This document shows, in pieces, positions 25,660-35,700 of a stretch of DNA of 64,000 bases. Both the position numbers and the translations under genes were made by a program. The notes under the pieces were generated by a model. That model was not told where the DNA came from and made no database searches. It saw nothing but the letters and a program-made list of their open reading frames with translations. The DNA comes from Tyto alba (Eukaryota > Chordata > Aves > Strigiformes > Tytonidae), in NCBI RefSeq assembly GCF_018691265.1, contig NW_024881321.1, positions 26,323,698-26,387,697 on the forward strand, in the 5' to 3' direction. Position 1 is the stretch's first letter, and every line of letters starts with the position of its first letter.

Positions 25660-25890
25660 ATAGCAGGATCTATGCTTTCTCATTTTAATGCCATACTTCT
25701 ACTCTCACACACCCCAAAATCTCCTGACACCTTACAGCTTCTTTCTCCCACTAAGAGTCCCCATACCCTTTACCAGCTCTCCAAAACTTACACCGGTCTC
25801 ACCACATTCCCATCTTAACCCCTCACATGAGTCATATGATCCCTTCAAGTTCTCCTACTCAGTACTAGCCTACTCACCTTTCTCATGATG
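25660..25890 (+). other. Pyrimidine-rich, strand-asymmetric stretch
   Basis: The plus strand is strongly enriched in C and T (many TCTCC, CCCA, CTTC runs) against an AT-rich background. Two plus-strand frames stay open across it, which follows from the scarcity of purines rather than from coding. It could be a diverged repeat or a polypyrimidine region; nothing identifies it. Confidence 0.5.
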
Positions 25891-26012
25891 TTCTTGACCT
25901 CCTGTACTGACTTCATCTAGCTAGCATCCGATTGATTGTTCTTATATCCATCCCTATTATCAGCATCTGATCTCCCTTTTTAAAAGACTTAATTTCACTA
26001 AGGTAACCGAGG

Positions 26013-26075
26013 ATCATGATGAACATAAGCCAGCAGTGTGCCCTTGTCACAGAGAAGACTAATGATATCCTGGGA
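26013..26075 (+). mobile_element. CR1 fragment, C-terminal ORF2 region, sense
   Basis: GATCATGATGAACATAAGCC then CAGCAGTGTGCCCTTGTCAC translates as MSQQCALVT followed by KTNDILG, matching the CR1 segment downstream of the reverse transcriptase. The 18097-19765 copy has the same segment as NMSQQCAL. It sits before an N-terminal reverse transcriptase fragment, so the order is wrong for one intact element. Either two copies lie side by side or there was a rearrangement. Confidence 0.7.
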
Positions 26076-26453
26076 TGTCACGATCTCAAGTCAGGGACTG
26101 GGGGAGTAAAATCCCTCCAACTATAAGAGAAGTTCAGGTTCAAGATCACCTGAGGAAGATGAACATACATAAGTTTATAGGACCTGATGAGATTTTACAG
26201 TTAAACTCATGATCTCAAGGGTCATTTTCCAACCTAAATAGTTCTATGACTCTACAAGATGCAGCCCAGAGTCCTGAGGTAATTGACCGATGTAGTTGCC
26301 AAGACATTCTCCATGATATTTAAAAAGTCATAGCAGTGTGGTGAAGTCCCTGGTGACTAGAAAAAGGAAACACTGCATCCATTTTTAAAAAGGGTAGAAA
26401 GAAGAATCCTGGGTACTACCAACCTCTCAGCCTCACCTCTGTGCCTGAGAAGA
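26076..26453 (+). mobile_element. CR1 reverse transcriptase-region fragment, sense, left part of split copy
   Basis: The plus strand gives IPPTIREVQVQDHL-like, then RKMNIHKFIGPDEI, then (after a 67-base insertion) QPRVLR, MIFKKS and GEVPGD with stops between, then 'LGTTNLSASPLCLRR' in a shifted frame. This is CR1 ORF2 order just before and into the palm domain. It stops abruptly at 26453, where an antisense LTR begins, and resumes at about 28768 with EQILLEAILRHMKDREVI. The two parts fit end to end, so the ERVL sequence entered an existing CR1. Confidence 0.85.
26194..26260 (+). mobile_element. 67-bp CR1 3'-tail inserted within an older CR1
   Basis: The host CR1 codons for GPDEI and for QPRVLR are separated by about 67 bases reading TGATCTCAAGGGTCATTTTC, CAACCTAAATAGTTCTATGA and CTCTAC. 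That is the CR1 3' end with its ATTCTATGA-type tail. The tetramer AGAT occurs on both sides (26190-26193 and 26257-26260), a plausible short target-site duplication. It looks like an extremely 5'-truncated, later CR1 insertion. Confidence 0.7.
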
Positions 26454-27047
26454 TGTCGTGGTTCAAACCCACCCAGCAGCCAAACACCATGCAGCCACTC
26501 ATTCACTCTCTCCTGCCCAGAGAATGGGGAAGAATATTTGAAGGGTAAAGGTAAGGAGACTTGTAGGTTGTGATAAAAACAATTTAATAATTGAAATAAA
26601 ATATAATAATGATAATAATAATAGTAATAATAGAAAATATGAGTGATGCACAATGCAATTGCTCACCACTCACAGACTAATGCCCAGCCCACTCCCAGAT
26701 AGTGATCCTAGAGGAGAGAAGATCCCAAAACCGCAATCCTGGAATCAAGAGACAGAGCTTCCTGGCTAACCCTCATCTATACACTGAGCATGACATTCTA
26801 TGATATGGAATATTTCATTGGCCAGTTTGGGTCCATTGATCTGGCCATGCTCTCTCCCAGCTTCTTGTGCACCTGCACACTAATAGGACATGGGAAGTTG
26901 AAAAGTCCTTGATATCTTAGCAACAACTAAAACCATCAATGTATTATCAACATTCTTACCGAATCCCCCACTGAAACCAGAACACAACACTATTCTTGCT
27001 ACTAAGAAGAAAAATTATGTCTCTCCCAGCCAAAACCAGGAGAGTAT
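26454..27047 (-). mobile_element. ERVL-type 3' LTR, antisense
   Basis: Starts TGTCGTGGTTCAAACCCACC at 26454, the reverse complement of an LTR 3' end of the ...ACCACGACA kind. It ends near 27047 after CTCCCAGCCAAAACCAGG, the reverse complement of the LTR start. Just beyond, on the minus strand, the purine-rich AAGGAGTGGA lies exactly where a polypurine tract should precede a 3' LTR. A GAGCATGACATTCTATGATATGG block matches the reverse complement of the corresponding region in the LTR at 3311. A TAATAATGATAA tract at 26595-26633 has expanded inside the LTR. The opposite LTR of this provirus is missing. Confidence 0.85.
26595..26633 (+). repeat. (ATA/TAA)n tract inside LTR
   Basis: Imperfect trinucleotide run of ATAATAATGATAATAATAAT type embedded in the antisense LTR. 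It accounts for the run of tyrosines in the minus-strand frame 26357-26653, which is not a gene. Confidence 0.85.
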
Positions 27048-27918
27048 CCACTCCTTGTTCCATACCAATTACATTATGCTCAGATTCCATGTTTTCAAAT
27101 ATGTTTTAATTAATCACCATTCCTGCTTTCTGATCTATAAACATGGATGTCATTCCCTTAGTCTATGGGCCATTGCTCCAAAATGTGTAGTGAGTTCATT
27201 TAGTCTCTAATATTGGGTTCCATCTGTCATGACAGCCTTTCAAGGCAGGAGGTCTGATGCGGAACTGGCTCAGTCAAAGGAGTGGGTGACATTGAACACA
27301 GCAGGAGGATGGTGTGTAGTCTCTCCTACATTTGGAGCTCACAGCTGATGTATCTGGTGCAGCCCATGTTCATAGTCTGTGGGCTGAAGATGTCGATCTT
27401 GAGGAAGTTATTGGGCACCAGTTGTTAAAATTACTCCTGATTTTATCAAAGTTCATTTTTCATTAACCTGGGTGATCCTTAATATGATGCCACTGGTATA
27501 ATATATATCAACCATAGCAGTGATGATATGCAATGACAGGGTTATTTAGCAATTAACACCATACAATTCAATTAATCAGCTATTTTCACCTCAAATCAAA
27601 TCCCCTAGAGGTACAGACCGGACTTCCCTGTCTTTCTGCATTAGCCACTAAGTGTGCCGAGGTCCATGGGCAAAAACAATCCCACAAATGGGTTTACTTC
27701 TACTCAAGGCACAAATAACCCAGACTGTCTTATCCAGCATAATTTTAGTGTACACTATGGGGATTTTATCCTCATCTACAGTACGTAGAAGGTTTGATTG
27801 ATCAGGGCAAGACTGATTGTAGATCCTCTAGTCTTGACTAACCAGGTGGCTTTTGCTAAATGTGTATCCCAGTGTTTGAAAGTCCTACCACTCATTGCTC
27901 TCAGTGTAGTTTTTATCA

Positions 27919-28046
27919 ACCCATTATATCGGTCAATTTTTCCAGAGGCTGGCTCATGATAGAGGATGTGATATACCCACTCAATACCATGCTCTTTGGC
28001 CCAGGTGTCTATGAGATTATTTCAGACATGAGTCCCATTATCTGAC
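27919..28046 (-). pseudogene. pol: ERVL integrase catalytic core remnant (pol)
   Basis: The minus strand reads SDNGTHV, a stop, then NNLIDTWAKEHGIEWVYH, followed by YHEPASGKIDRYNGLI. The Asp of DNG is the second acidic residue of the D,D-35-E integrase core. The downstream H-x-P-A-S-G-K-I-x-R-Y-N-G segment is where the third acidic residue lies. Integrase joins proviral DNA to host DNA. The TGA right after the DNG motif shows this copy cannot make the enzyme. Identification is by motif order and family knowledge. Confidence 0.88.
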
Positions 28047-28639
28047 AGTTCTTTATGAGGTGCCATGCCACTACAAGACTACCTATTCAAGACCCAAGAT
28101 AGTGTTCCAGGTGGTTTCATGAGGCACAGGATATGTTTCCAACCATCTAGTTGTTGCTTCCACCATTGTGAACAGATAGTTTTTTCTGTGCCAAGTTTGT
28201 GGAAGCATGATACAATTAATCTGCCAGGCCTCTTGATATCTATATTTCAATCATCGTCCTCCATACCAAAGAGGTTTTAACTATTTGGCTTGCTTGATCA
28301 CAGCAGGTGTTTCACATTAATAGATAACTTGTGCAATAATGTCCATGGTTATGTCCAGCCCTTGATCACAAGCCCATCTATATATTGTATCCCCTTCTTT
28401 GATGGCCTGAGGAGTCATGGGCTTAGCAAGCCATACATTTTTCACCCTTATATTGCCAGTCCAGATCCACTTGAGCCACTTAAATCATAGCAGCTTGATC
28501 CACCTGTTGGTTGTTTTGATATATTTCAGTGGCCCAACTCTTGGGTACGTGAGCATCTATGTGACATGCTTTCACAACCAAGTTCTCTAACCAAGCAGCA
28601 ATATCTTGCCATAATTGAGCAGCCTACATTTTCTTTCTA

Positions 28640-28767
28640 TTGCTGTAATCAACCCCCCACAGGGCATTTGCAACCATTTATGGGTTGGTATAGAGATAAA
28701 GCACTGTCCATCTGTCTCTCTCAGCAATATCTAAGGCCAGGCGGATGGCTTTCACTTCTGCAAAATG
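28640..28767 (-). pseudogene. pol: ERVL RNase H remnant (pol)
   Basis: The minus strand reads FAEVKAIRLALDIAERDRW then VLYLYTNP, a stop and MVANALWGW. This is the RNase H fold around the conserved Glu (in AEVKAI) and the following Asp position, which here appears as Asn. RNase H removes the RNA strand during reverse transcription. The in-frame stop after TNP and the replaced acidic residue mark it as dead. It ends where CR1 sequence resumes, so the upstream polymerase part is missing. Confidence 0.82.
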
Positions 28768-29018
28768 GTCATGAACAGATCCTCCTAGAAGCTATATTAA
28801 GGCACATGAAGGACAGGGAGGTGATTCAATAGGATTCGAGACATGGCTTTAAAGAAGTAATAGGTGCCACATCCCTGAAAACTTTCAAGGTCAAGTTGAA
28901 CACAGCTCTGAGAAACTTGATCAAGTTGAAGATATCCCTGCTCATTGCAGGAAGGTTGGAGCAGATGACCTTTAAAGGTCCTTTCCAACCCAAAGCATTC
29001 TATGATTCTAGGATTCTC
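28768..29018 (+). mobile_element. CR1 LINE, right part of split copy, sense, with internal deletion
   Basis: Opens with AACAGATCCTCCTAGAAGC, coding EQILLEAILRHMKDREVI and continuing exactly where the CR1 fragment ended at 26453. After a DSRHGF-like piece it jumps to the CR1 3' end: CCTGAAAACTTTCAAGGTCA, then GACCTTTAAAGGTCCTTTCC, then CCCAAAGCATTCTATGATTC. The middle of ORF2 between those parts is gone, so the copy carries an internal deletion as well as the ERVL insertion. The tail of ATTCTATGATTCT units ends near 29018. Confidence 0.88.
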
Positions 29019-29040
29019 AGACAATGTCTGCAGAAAATTC

Positions 29041-29151
29041 ACAAAAAAAAACAGCAAAAAAAAAGATGAAGTTCCAGAATTCCATGATACACTCATACTC
29101 CAACAAAAAAAAAAATAAAACAACCCTCCCACTCAAAAAAAAAGTCAATCC
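29041..29151 (+). repeat. A-rich low-complexity tract
   Basis: Several A-runs interrupted by short C/G/T stretches directly after the CR1 tail. CR1 elements do not normally end in poly-A, so this is probably unrelated low-complexity sequence. Confidence 0.7.
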
Positions 29152-29524
29152 ACAATGCTTTTATCTAAAGCATTACATACATTTTACCTAGTGCATTCTC
29201 ATTACACCTACATTCTGAATGTTGGTACGTATAATTTAATTTCAGCACATACTTGTTCATGCATTATTTCAGAAAGCTCTTTTACCATTTCTCTGTAGTT
29301 GTCCTTCATTTCTTTTTGGTATTCCAACTGGTCTTCCTTTATAAGTCATTTATTTACACCCAGAGCATGCCCACAAGCTTCAACAAACTGCCTGATTTAG
29401 ATAAAATAATAAAAATTATCTCAATCAGGAATACAAAATCCAAAAGATTAATTCAAAATGCCAATTTAGAGTATGTTTTAAATGCAGTCAGAACACTATA
29501 AAAGTTAAAAGTATTAAAAAGGAA

Positions 29525-29662
29525 TTCTTATGATTCTATAATTCTATTAAAAAACTCATCTGAACATGGTCCTGGGTCCTGCTTGAACAGAGAGAGGGGT
29601 TGGGCCAGATGACCTCTAGAAGTCCCTTCCAACTTCATTCTATAATCCTGTGATTCTGTGAG
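29525..29662 (+). mobile_element. CR1 3'-tail fragment(s), sense
   Basis: A short ATGATTCTATAATTCTATT run at about 29529-29548 looks like one CR1 tail. It is followed by a clearer CR1 3' end: GGGGTTGGGCCAGATGACCT, CTAGAAGTCCCTTCCAACTT and a tail ATTCTATAATCCTGTGATTCTGTGAG. Both read in the plus direction, so two truncated CR1 ends may sit head to tail. Confidence 0.82.
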
Positions 29663-31689
29663 CTTCTTTTCTGTCAGTCCAGGTATACAGTTCACATTTG
29701 TTTATTAGGGGAGCAAAAATTAATATCAGACCTTCTAATTCAGACTTGACACTGACACTAAGGATTTGTCATGGGCACTCCACACACTTTAACCTTCTAA
29801 TAATAATATTTATTTTTCTGCTCCCATTTTGCTTTTTCTGCAACAAATTTACATGAACATGACTGGTCAAGATTATTATGGCAAACAAAACAATAATGAA
29901 ATTCTACATGAAGGCACCTCACTGGATATACATGACCAGTCTAGTCATTTAGGGCTAGCTTCTTCTCCAGATAATAAATACCTATGAAACTCAGACTAAA
30001 GTATGAGCAGAAATAAAAATTGTTTGGTTCATTCTAAAGTTGACACCTAGATTTTTTCAGTTCAACACCATTGAAGCTGCATTCAACTTCCTGGGTAAAT
30101 CTCCATTTACTGTAATAGAAAATTAGACATCTAGTTCACATGAAACACCTGTACACATATACTTAAACAGAGATATTGAAAATATGGGACTGAACTGCTC
30201 CTGTAGGCTGTATAGGCAATAGGAAGATATATATAAAAAGAATCTGCTTTATCCTAAACAGGGTATTTGGGATGTTTCAGGAAAATGCAGCTCAAAAATG
30301 CATTCTGCATTCCCTGTAGAGAACTAGCCCACATACAAACATCCTCTCTAAAAATCTACAAAGCTGAATGGTTGCTGTTTGATACTTTGACAAAAAGATG
30401 TGCAATCAGTAATCTACAAGGAAATGCATAATGTACAAAATTTATTTGCCAATGCTTGAAGCAAATATTATTATAAGACAGAGAAAAAACAAGCAATGAA
30501 AAAAAAAAAAAAGCCCCCGGTGTATGATCACCATTCAATTTCTGAAATAAAAACACCTCAGGACAAATATTTAAAACACAAATAATTTTTCTGGATGTTG
30601 CTCAGAGGATACAATGTGTCAAACATAGTTAGGAATTAAAGAAAATAAAATCTGAAAGAAATTTGTATGTGTTATTGTTGCTAGATGTTAATAAGGTCTT
30701 TATATTTTCTTTGAGAGTAATTTGTTTGATGCTATTTCTGTTATTTGTTTATAAAATGTCTCATCTAAAGTGAGTACTCATCATTATAAAGCTGTTTACT
30801 GTATCCAATGTCAAATCTAGAAATAGGACTTTGCACGATTTTTCTTAATGTTCAAAAATCTCTCTTCCTTGTATCAAACAAATTTCTAAGTTTGTCTTTA
30901 TACCAGCAAAATCATCTTAATTTTTTTATACGTGTGTTTCTTCATGCATTCCTTCCTGCTGTTTTCTTCCTTCCCTCATGGTCTCCTGCAGGTCAGTGCC
31001 CTAAGTCCTTCAGGATCCTCTATTTTTCACTTATGTGATTTCCTTTTTCTTATGATTTCGATGACTTGCATCTCATACATGCTATGAAACCTGGAAACCA
31101 GTGCCCATTTATTCCTACCTCAGATATGTCCCAATTCTCACCAAGGAACTGATATTAGATGTAGAGACCAAAGGCAGGAAAGTTAAGAGGAATAAATGTA
31201 TTGAAATGAAAATTACCACTGCTAACACAGAAATAAAACTAAAAAAAATAGAGTATACCATAATTCAGTTTTCTCTCAAAAACTGAATTGTATCTTACTG
31301 ACTATTCTGAAACAACTGACTTCTGAAACCAAAGGCAGTTTGAATTCAATTATTTTAAAATCTGGAGTATTATCATATGTCTGAAGAATAACAAATGCTT
31401 AAGAAGTTCAGAAAATCAATTTAGGCAATCTCACTAGGCTACCCTCTATAAGACTTAGATTACATTGGGAGGAAAAGACCTAAAAAATAAAAATAAAATA
31501 AGATAAAATACCACATTTGTTTACAAATATAAATAATGCCAGAATAACCTAATAAGTTTATTTTTTATATCAACTCACTCTCCAGAAGAAGAAAATACAT
31601 CAAACATTATCATCTGGATTTCAACAACACATTTTATTGGTGCCACATGAGATTTCATATCTTAAGGTGGAAAAATGGGGATTACTTCA
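29663..31689. other. Non-genic DNA, no gene seen
   Basis: AT-rich sequence with no supportable gene, RNA or named transposon. Frames at 30356-30556, 30808-31038 and 31101-31286 are short and featureless. Confidence 0.55.
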
Positions 31690-32700
31690 AGTATTATAAA
31701 ACTGGTGATGAGCTGAGAAAATGAGTGATAGCAACTGGTCCATCAGGAGAAATACAGAGATAGAAAGTTAAGGGTGGGATTTCTTAGGATTACCCTTGGA
31801 CTAAACTTATTTAATAATATCAGTAAGAATTTGAACACAAGATACAGGAAAACTCTGAAAAAATTTACTATTGGGTAAATTAGAAGCACCATTTATATGT
31901 AAGACAATAGGAATATCACTGTCCTTGAGGACTGGAGCAATGACAGTGCCATGAAAGCTAATGATGTTGAACACAGAACTAAAACATATCTACAAGGAAG
32001 ATGTTCTGCTATAAACTGAGATGTTGTCAGCTGGAAATTAAAAAAAAATTCAGGCAAAGATTTGTTACAATGATTAAACTGAGACTTATGACCAATGTGA
32101 TGCAGCTAATGAAGAGAAAAGTGTAATCTTAATTAGATTAAGCATTTGTATTAAAAACTTCAATACTGTGGTACAAGGCATTGTACTCATAAGACATCAT
32201 CTAGAGTCCTGTGTGTATTTTTGGTCATTCACATTCAAAAAAAGGTTAATTTAAGAAGGAACAGATGCAAAAATGGCTCTTAACACAATCAAGAGGATGA
32301 AGACCATTATATTTTATAAGACGAGAATAAAAGAATTTCATTTACTTAGTCTACCAAAATTAAGGTTAGGAGAAGGGATATAGTTACATTAGAAAGATAT
32401 CGGGGGAGTAAACACTGGAGAGAGAGGAAGATGATAAGCTAAAGGATGGTGTTGAATGAGAACAAGCATTTGTCACTGGTCATGAATAAATTTAGTCTGG
32501 AATTTTAGGAGATGGCTTCTCAGTGATGTGTAAGCAAAATTCCAGTATATCCTTGCAGTAGAAGCAGTAGCAACTGGACATGTAATTCATTGCTATGTAA
32601 AGCTTAAGAAATTTTTGATGGGGGTACCTGTGACATAAAGGGACTGGATTCAGCAATCCATGAGACCATTTAGAAACCTATGATCAAGATAAACTTATAG
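31690..32700 (+). mobile_element. Ancient degenerate CR1 LINE, sense
   Basis: Fragments in CR1 ORF2 order can be read on the plus strand. A diverged piece near 31800-31890 is followed near 32190-32260 by HHLESCVYFWSFTFKKRLI, the diverged 'L..C.Q.WSP..KKD' segment after the palm, then GGCTCTTAACACAATCAAGAGG. Near 32640-32690 the 3' end reads GACTGGATTCAGCAATCCATGAGACC. Substitution and indel load is heavy. Both boundaries and the subfamily are uncertain. Confidence 0.5.
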
Positions 32701-35700
32701 AAAAATTACCCCTTTCCATTAAATTTTACATGATATTTCCTTAGAAGTGTAGCATAATAAATATTGATTAAAGTACCACAATGATTTCATCACAATTCAG
32801 ATACTGGAAGATAAAACCTTTGCTAAATGTAATGTTGTGTTTTGAACCAAATAATGACCACTTTAATCTTTTATAAAAGCTTCTTTGATATTTTATTCTA
32901 AGAAGACAGTAAGTCTTAGTATTTATTTTATAGTATTCCAGTATATCTGCAATCCTTGCCTTGTCAGCATTTAAATTAACATGGATTCTGTTAAAATGTT
33001 CTTAATACATACCATTTACAGGAATTAAACTTTTTGGAGTGAAAGGTTAATTGTTAAATAACTAAGATTATTGTCATGAGCCATGTAAACTGATTTTCTT
33101 AGATAAACTGATAAGGTTGTTCTTTGGAATCTACACCAAAAAACTATATTGTTTGTAAACTGTGAATGAAAATAATTACATGTACGCTATGCTGAGGAAA
33201 AATAATCTAGTACTCATTACTCTGTAGGCTGTGGAAATTGGAGAGGATAAATGAATGTATTAAGTAAGACATCACCTAGCAGAAAAGGATATGTTCACCT
33301 TTTCAAAGCAAATATGTGCTAATATTAAACCCATTCCAAATCAAATTATTCTGGAAATGCTCTAAATAATTTTTTTTCATTATGGAAACTGAACATTTCT
33401 AAGTGAATTTTACTGTTTCTTTGCTTCCTTATTTGAAAGAATAGATTTGTTATGGAAGGGGAAAAAAAAAAATGGAGAGGGTCAATTATTTGCTTTTGAC
33501 AAAATGAAAGTACCTCTTTCTGGAGATGAAGATGTTACTTAAAAGCATACCAAACACAGTAGATCCCTATTGCCTGAAATTCACAAGAGCCTATTCATCC
33601 TATCTTTTGGCTCTTAAATGACCACCTATTATAGGAGCTCAGTCTCCTTCTGTGCTATCTTTATTTGACAAAAAGATAATTAAGCTTGCTTAAAGTTCTA
33701 ATAACCTTACTCATTCTTTCCTTTGACAATTAAGTGATAAAAAAATGAATGGGAAAAACTCAGACTTTAGATGGTGATTGACAGAATGTTTAAATGCATC
33801 CCTAAATAAGGCCCAGATGTCTGAAGTTATTTGGAACCCTAAATGCCCTTGAAATCCTTGGGAATTGCAGAGTCACCTTCCTTTATGGAGCTCTGCCTCA
33901 TGACAGATCTTGCAAAGAGATAAAATATTTTAACATAGGGCTGAAATGCCTTAGAGTTATATGGTTCCTGAATGTAACAGATCTATAAAGGTCGTTATCG
34001 TAGATGGGTTAAGAGAACTGGTGAACATCTTTTACATAAAAAATGAAGGATGCAGGTACACCAAGGCAGAACCTATATATTACTTGATAGTATTTAGACA
34101 TCTGAAAAATACCAAGTCTTTGAAGATGCAATCCTTAGAGCTGAAAGCACTGATTTAAAAACATTTTTATATCCTGCTCTTTCAGTCAGTTAAGGTGGGT
34201 TTTTTTCTGTAGTCAACAGGCTTTTGAGAATGCATCCTAATATACTTTTTTTGGAATTTAATTTAAAAGTACAATGTTTGGTAATCCTTCTCAGAAATCT
34301 TTGTCCAAGAGACTAGGAATCTGTTATCCAATCACAATTTAGAACTCATTTCATAATTTACCTGGTAATGACATGCAGAAAGCATAACACAAGTGAGGAT
34401 ATAATTTATAAAATCTGTTTAGAGAACAGGCATGTGTGTGCTCATGGCATATATATGAAAGGTGATAAGTGGGAGCAGCTGTCTTTTATCAGATGCAGTA
34501 TTATTTTTAATTACATCTGAGAAGATCATTTACTGGTTTCTAATACCTGGTGAGTCATAGGAAAAAAACTCAAAGTGGTAATCTAATAAGATACTAAACT
34601 AACCCAGCTTCCAAGTCCTGAAATTATGTATTAAATATATGGAAAGCCTGAATATACAATTCAGACCTTCTATAAAACAACATCTTGAAATCTGATCTAA
34701 CAGTAAATTAAGTATATCTAAGTACTGATTGAAAGTAACACTAAACTTATTACTGATAGGGTATGTGGTACCCCAGTAGTACCTTAGTAAAGAAAATATC
34801 CATCAACCAGCTGATCATTAATATTTTGGTCAGGCTTTTGTCCCAGAATAAATATTTTTCCTTTAATAGCTGAAAGGCAGCATTATATTCACATGTAGTA
34901 GACTAAATAAAAATCAGTTTTACAGTACAAAGTGGCAAGGTGAAATACATGCCACAGCTTTATATAATGCCTATGAACAGTGGATATATATTTCATGGGA
35001 GCAATTATACTCAGATTTGCCTTAAATAGAGAAAACTATCCTATTTATAATTTTCCCTCTTGTTCCTCCAAGTGGAGTGTTTCAGTATCTGCACAGGCCC
35101 AGAATGGGGTAAAAAAAGTGAGACTGACAACTGATGGATGCGTTCTGTTTATATCGTTTAATCTCAGGAGTCCAACATACTGACTGCTCTACACTACTGA
35201 AAATATACTACTCAAGGGTTTGTTATAGATATTTGGTTATTTCTGTGGCACTACCCAGAAAAAGCCAGATGGGACTGAATTTCCAGTTTGCATCCTGATG
35301 TCTCCCCAGTTTAGGCTGTGGTCAGATTGCTGCTGACTGTTTTGTGAATATGATTTAATAACATCTTATTATTACTGTTCCTGAAAGCACACTTACCACA
35401 TGTGGGTTTCTTACTGGTCTATTGCTTTGCAAATAAAAAAATAAAATGCATTTATTTAAATTACCTTGGTAGTGCTCTGAAAATCCCTTAGACTTGCTCT
35501 AAACCATAAATACAACACCAGTCCAATGGACAATATTCTAAAAATCACTTTCTGTCTAGAATTACTGACAAATTCATGAGGGGTCCAGACTAAATTTGAG
35601 GTATAAGCCATATCTCCTTGGGTAACTTGTATCTGTGCATCTTTCATCTTAACACAGTGAAGTGTCCCCGTGGTCTTAGCTGCTCACCATGGAACACATT

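Larger units (their letters stand above)
19766..26012. other. Non-genic DNA, no gene seen
   Basis: Over 6 kb of AT-rich sequence with no supportable gene. It includes an A-run at 21148-21163 and a C/T-rich strand-asymmetric stretch at about 25660-25890. A short GAGGCCCTTCTTCAGTCTTT piece near 19937 could be an old antisense CR1 scrap. Frames at 22849-23253, 24377-24628, 24972-25328 and 25594-25888 show no domain. Confidence 0.5.
27048..28767 (-). mobile_element. ERVL internal remnant (RNase H, integrase, 3' region), antisense
   Basis: Read on the minus strand from 28767 towards 27048, the order is RNase H, then integrase, then a short region, a polypurine tract and the 3' LTR, as expected for the 3' part of a class III ERVL provirus. 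The 5' LTR, gag, protease and most of reverse transcriptase are absent, and no env-like sequence is seen. The right edge joins CR1 sequence directly, so the 5' part was deleted. Frames carry stops and shifts throughout. The plus-strand frames at 27860-28832 run antisense to pol and are not genes. Confidence 0.88.

Noticed and set aside
27860..28832. A run of plus-strand frames resembling a small gene cluster
   Set aside because: They are the antisense of ERVL integrase and RNase H; the minus strand gives the recognisable motifs.
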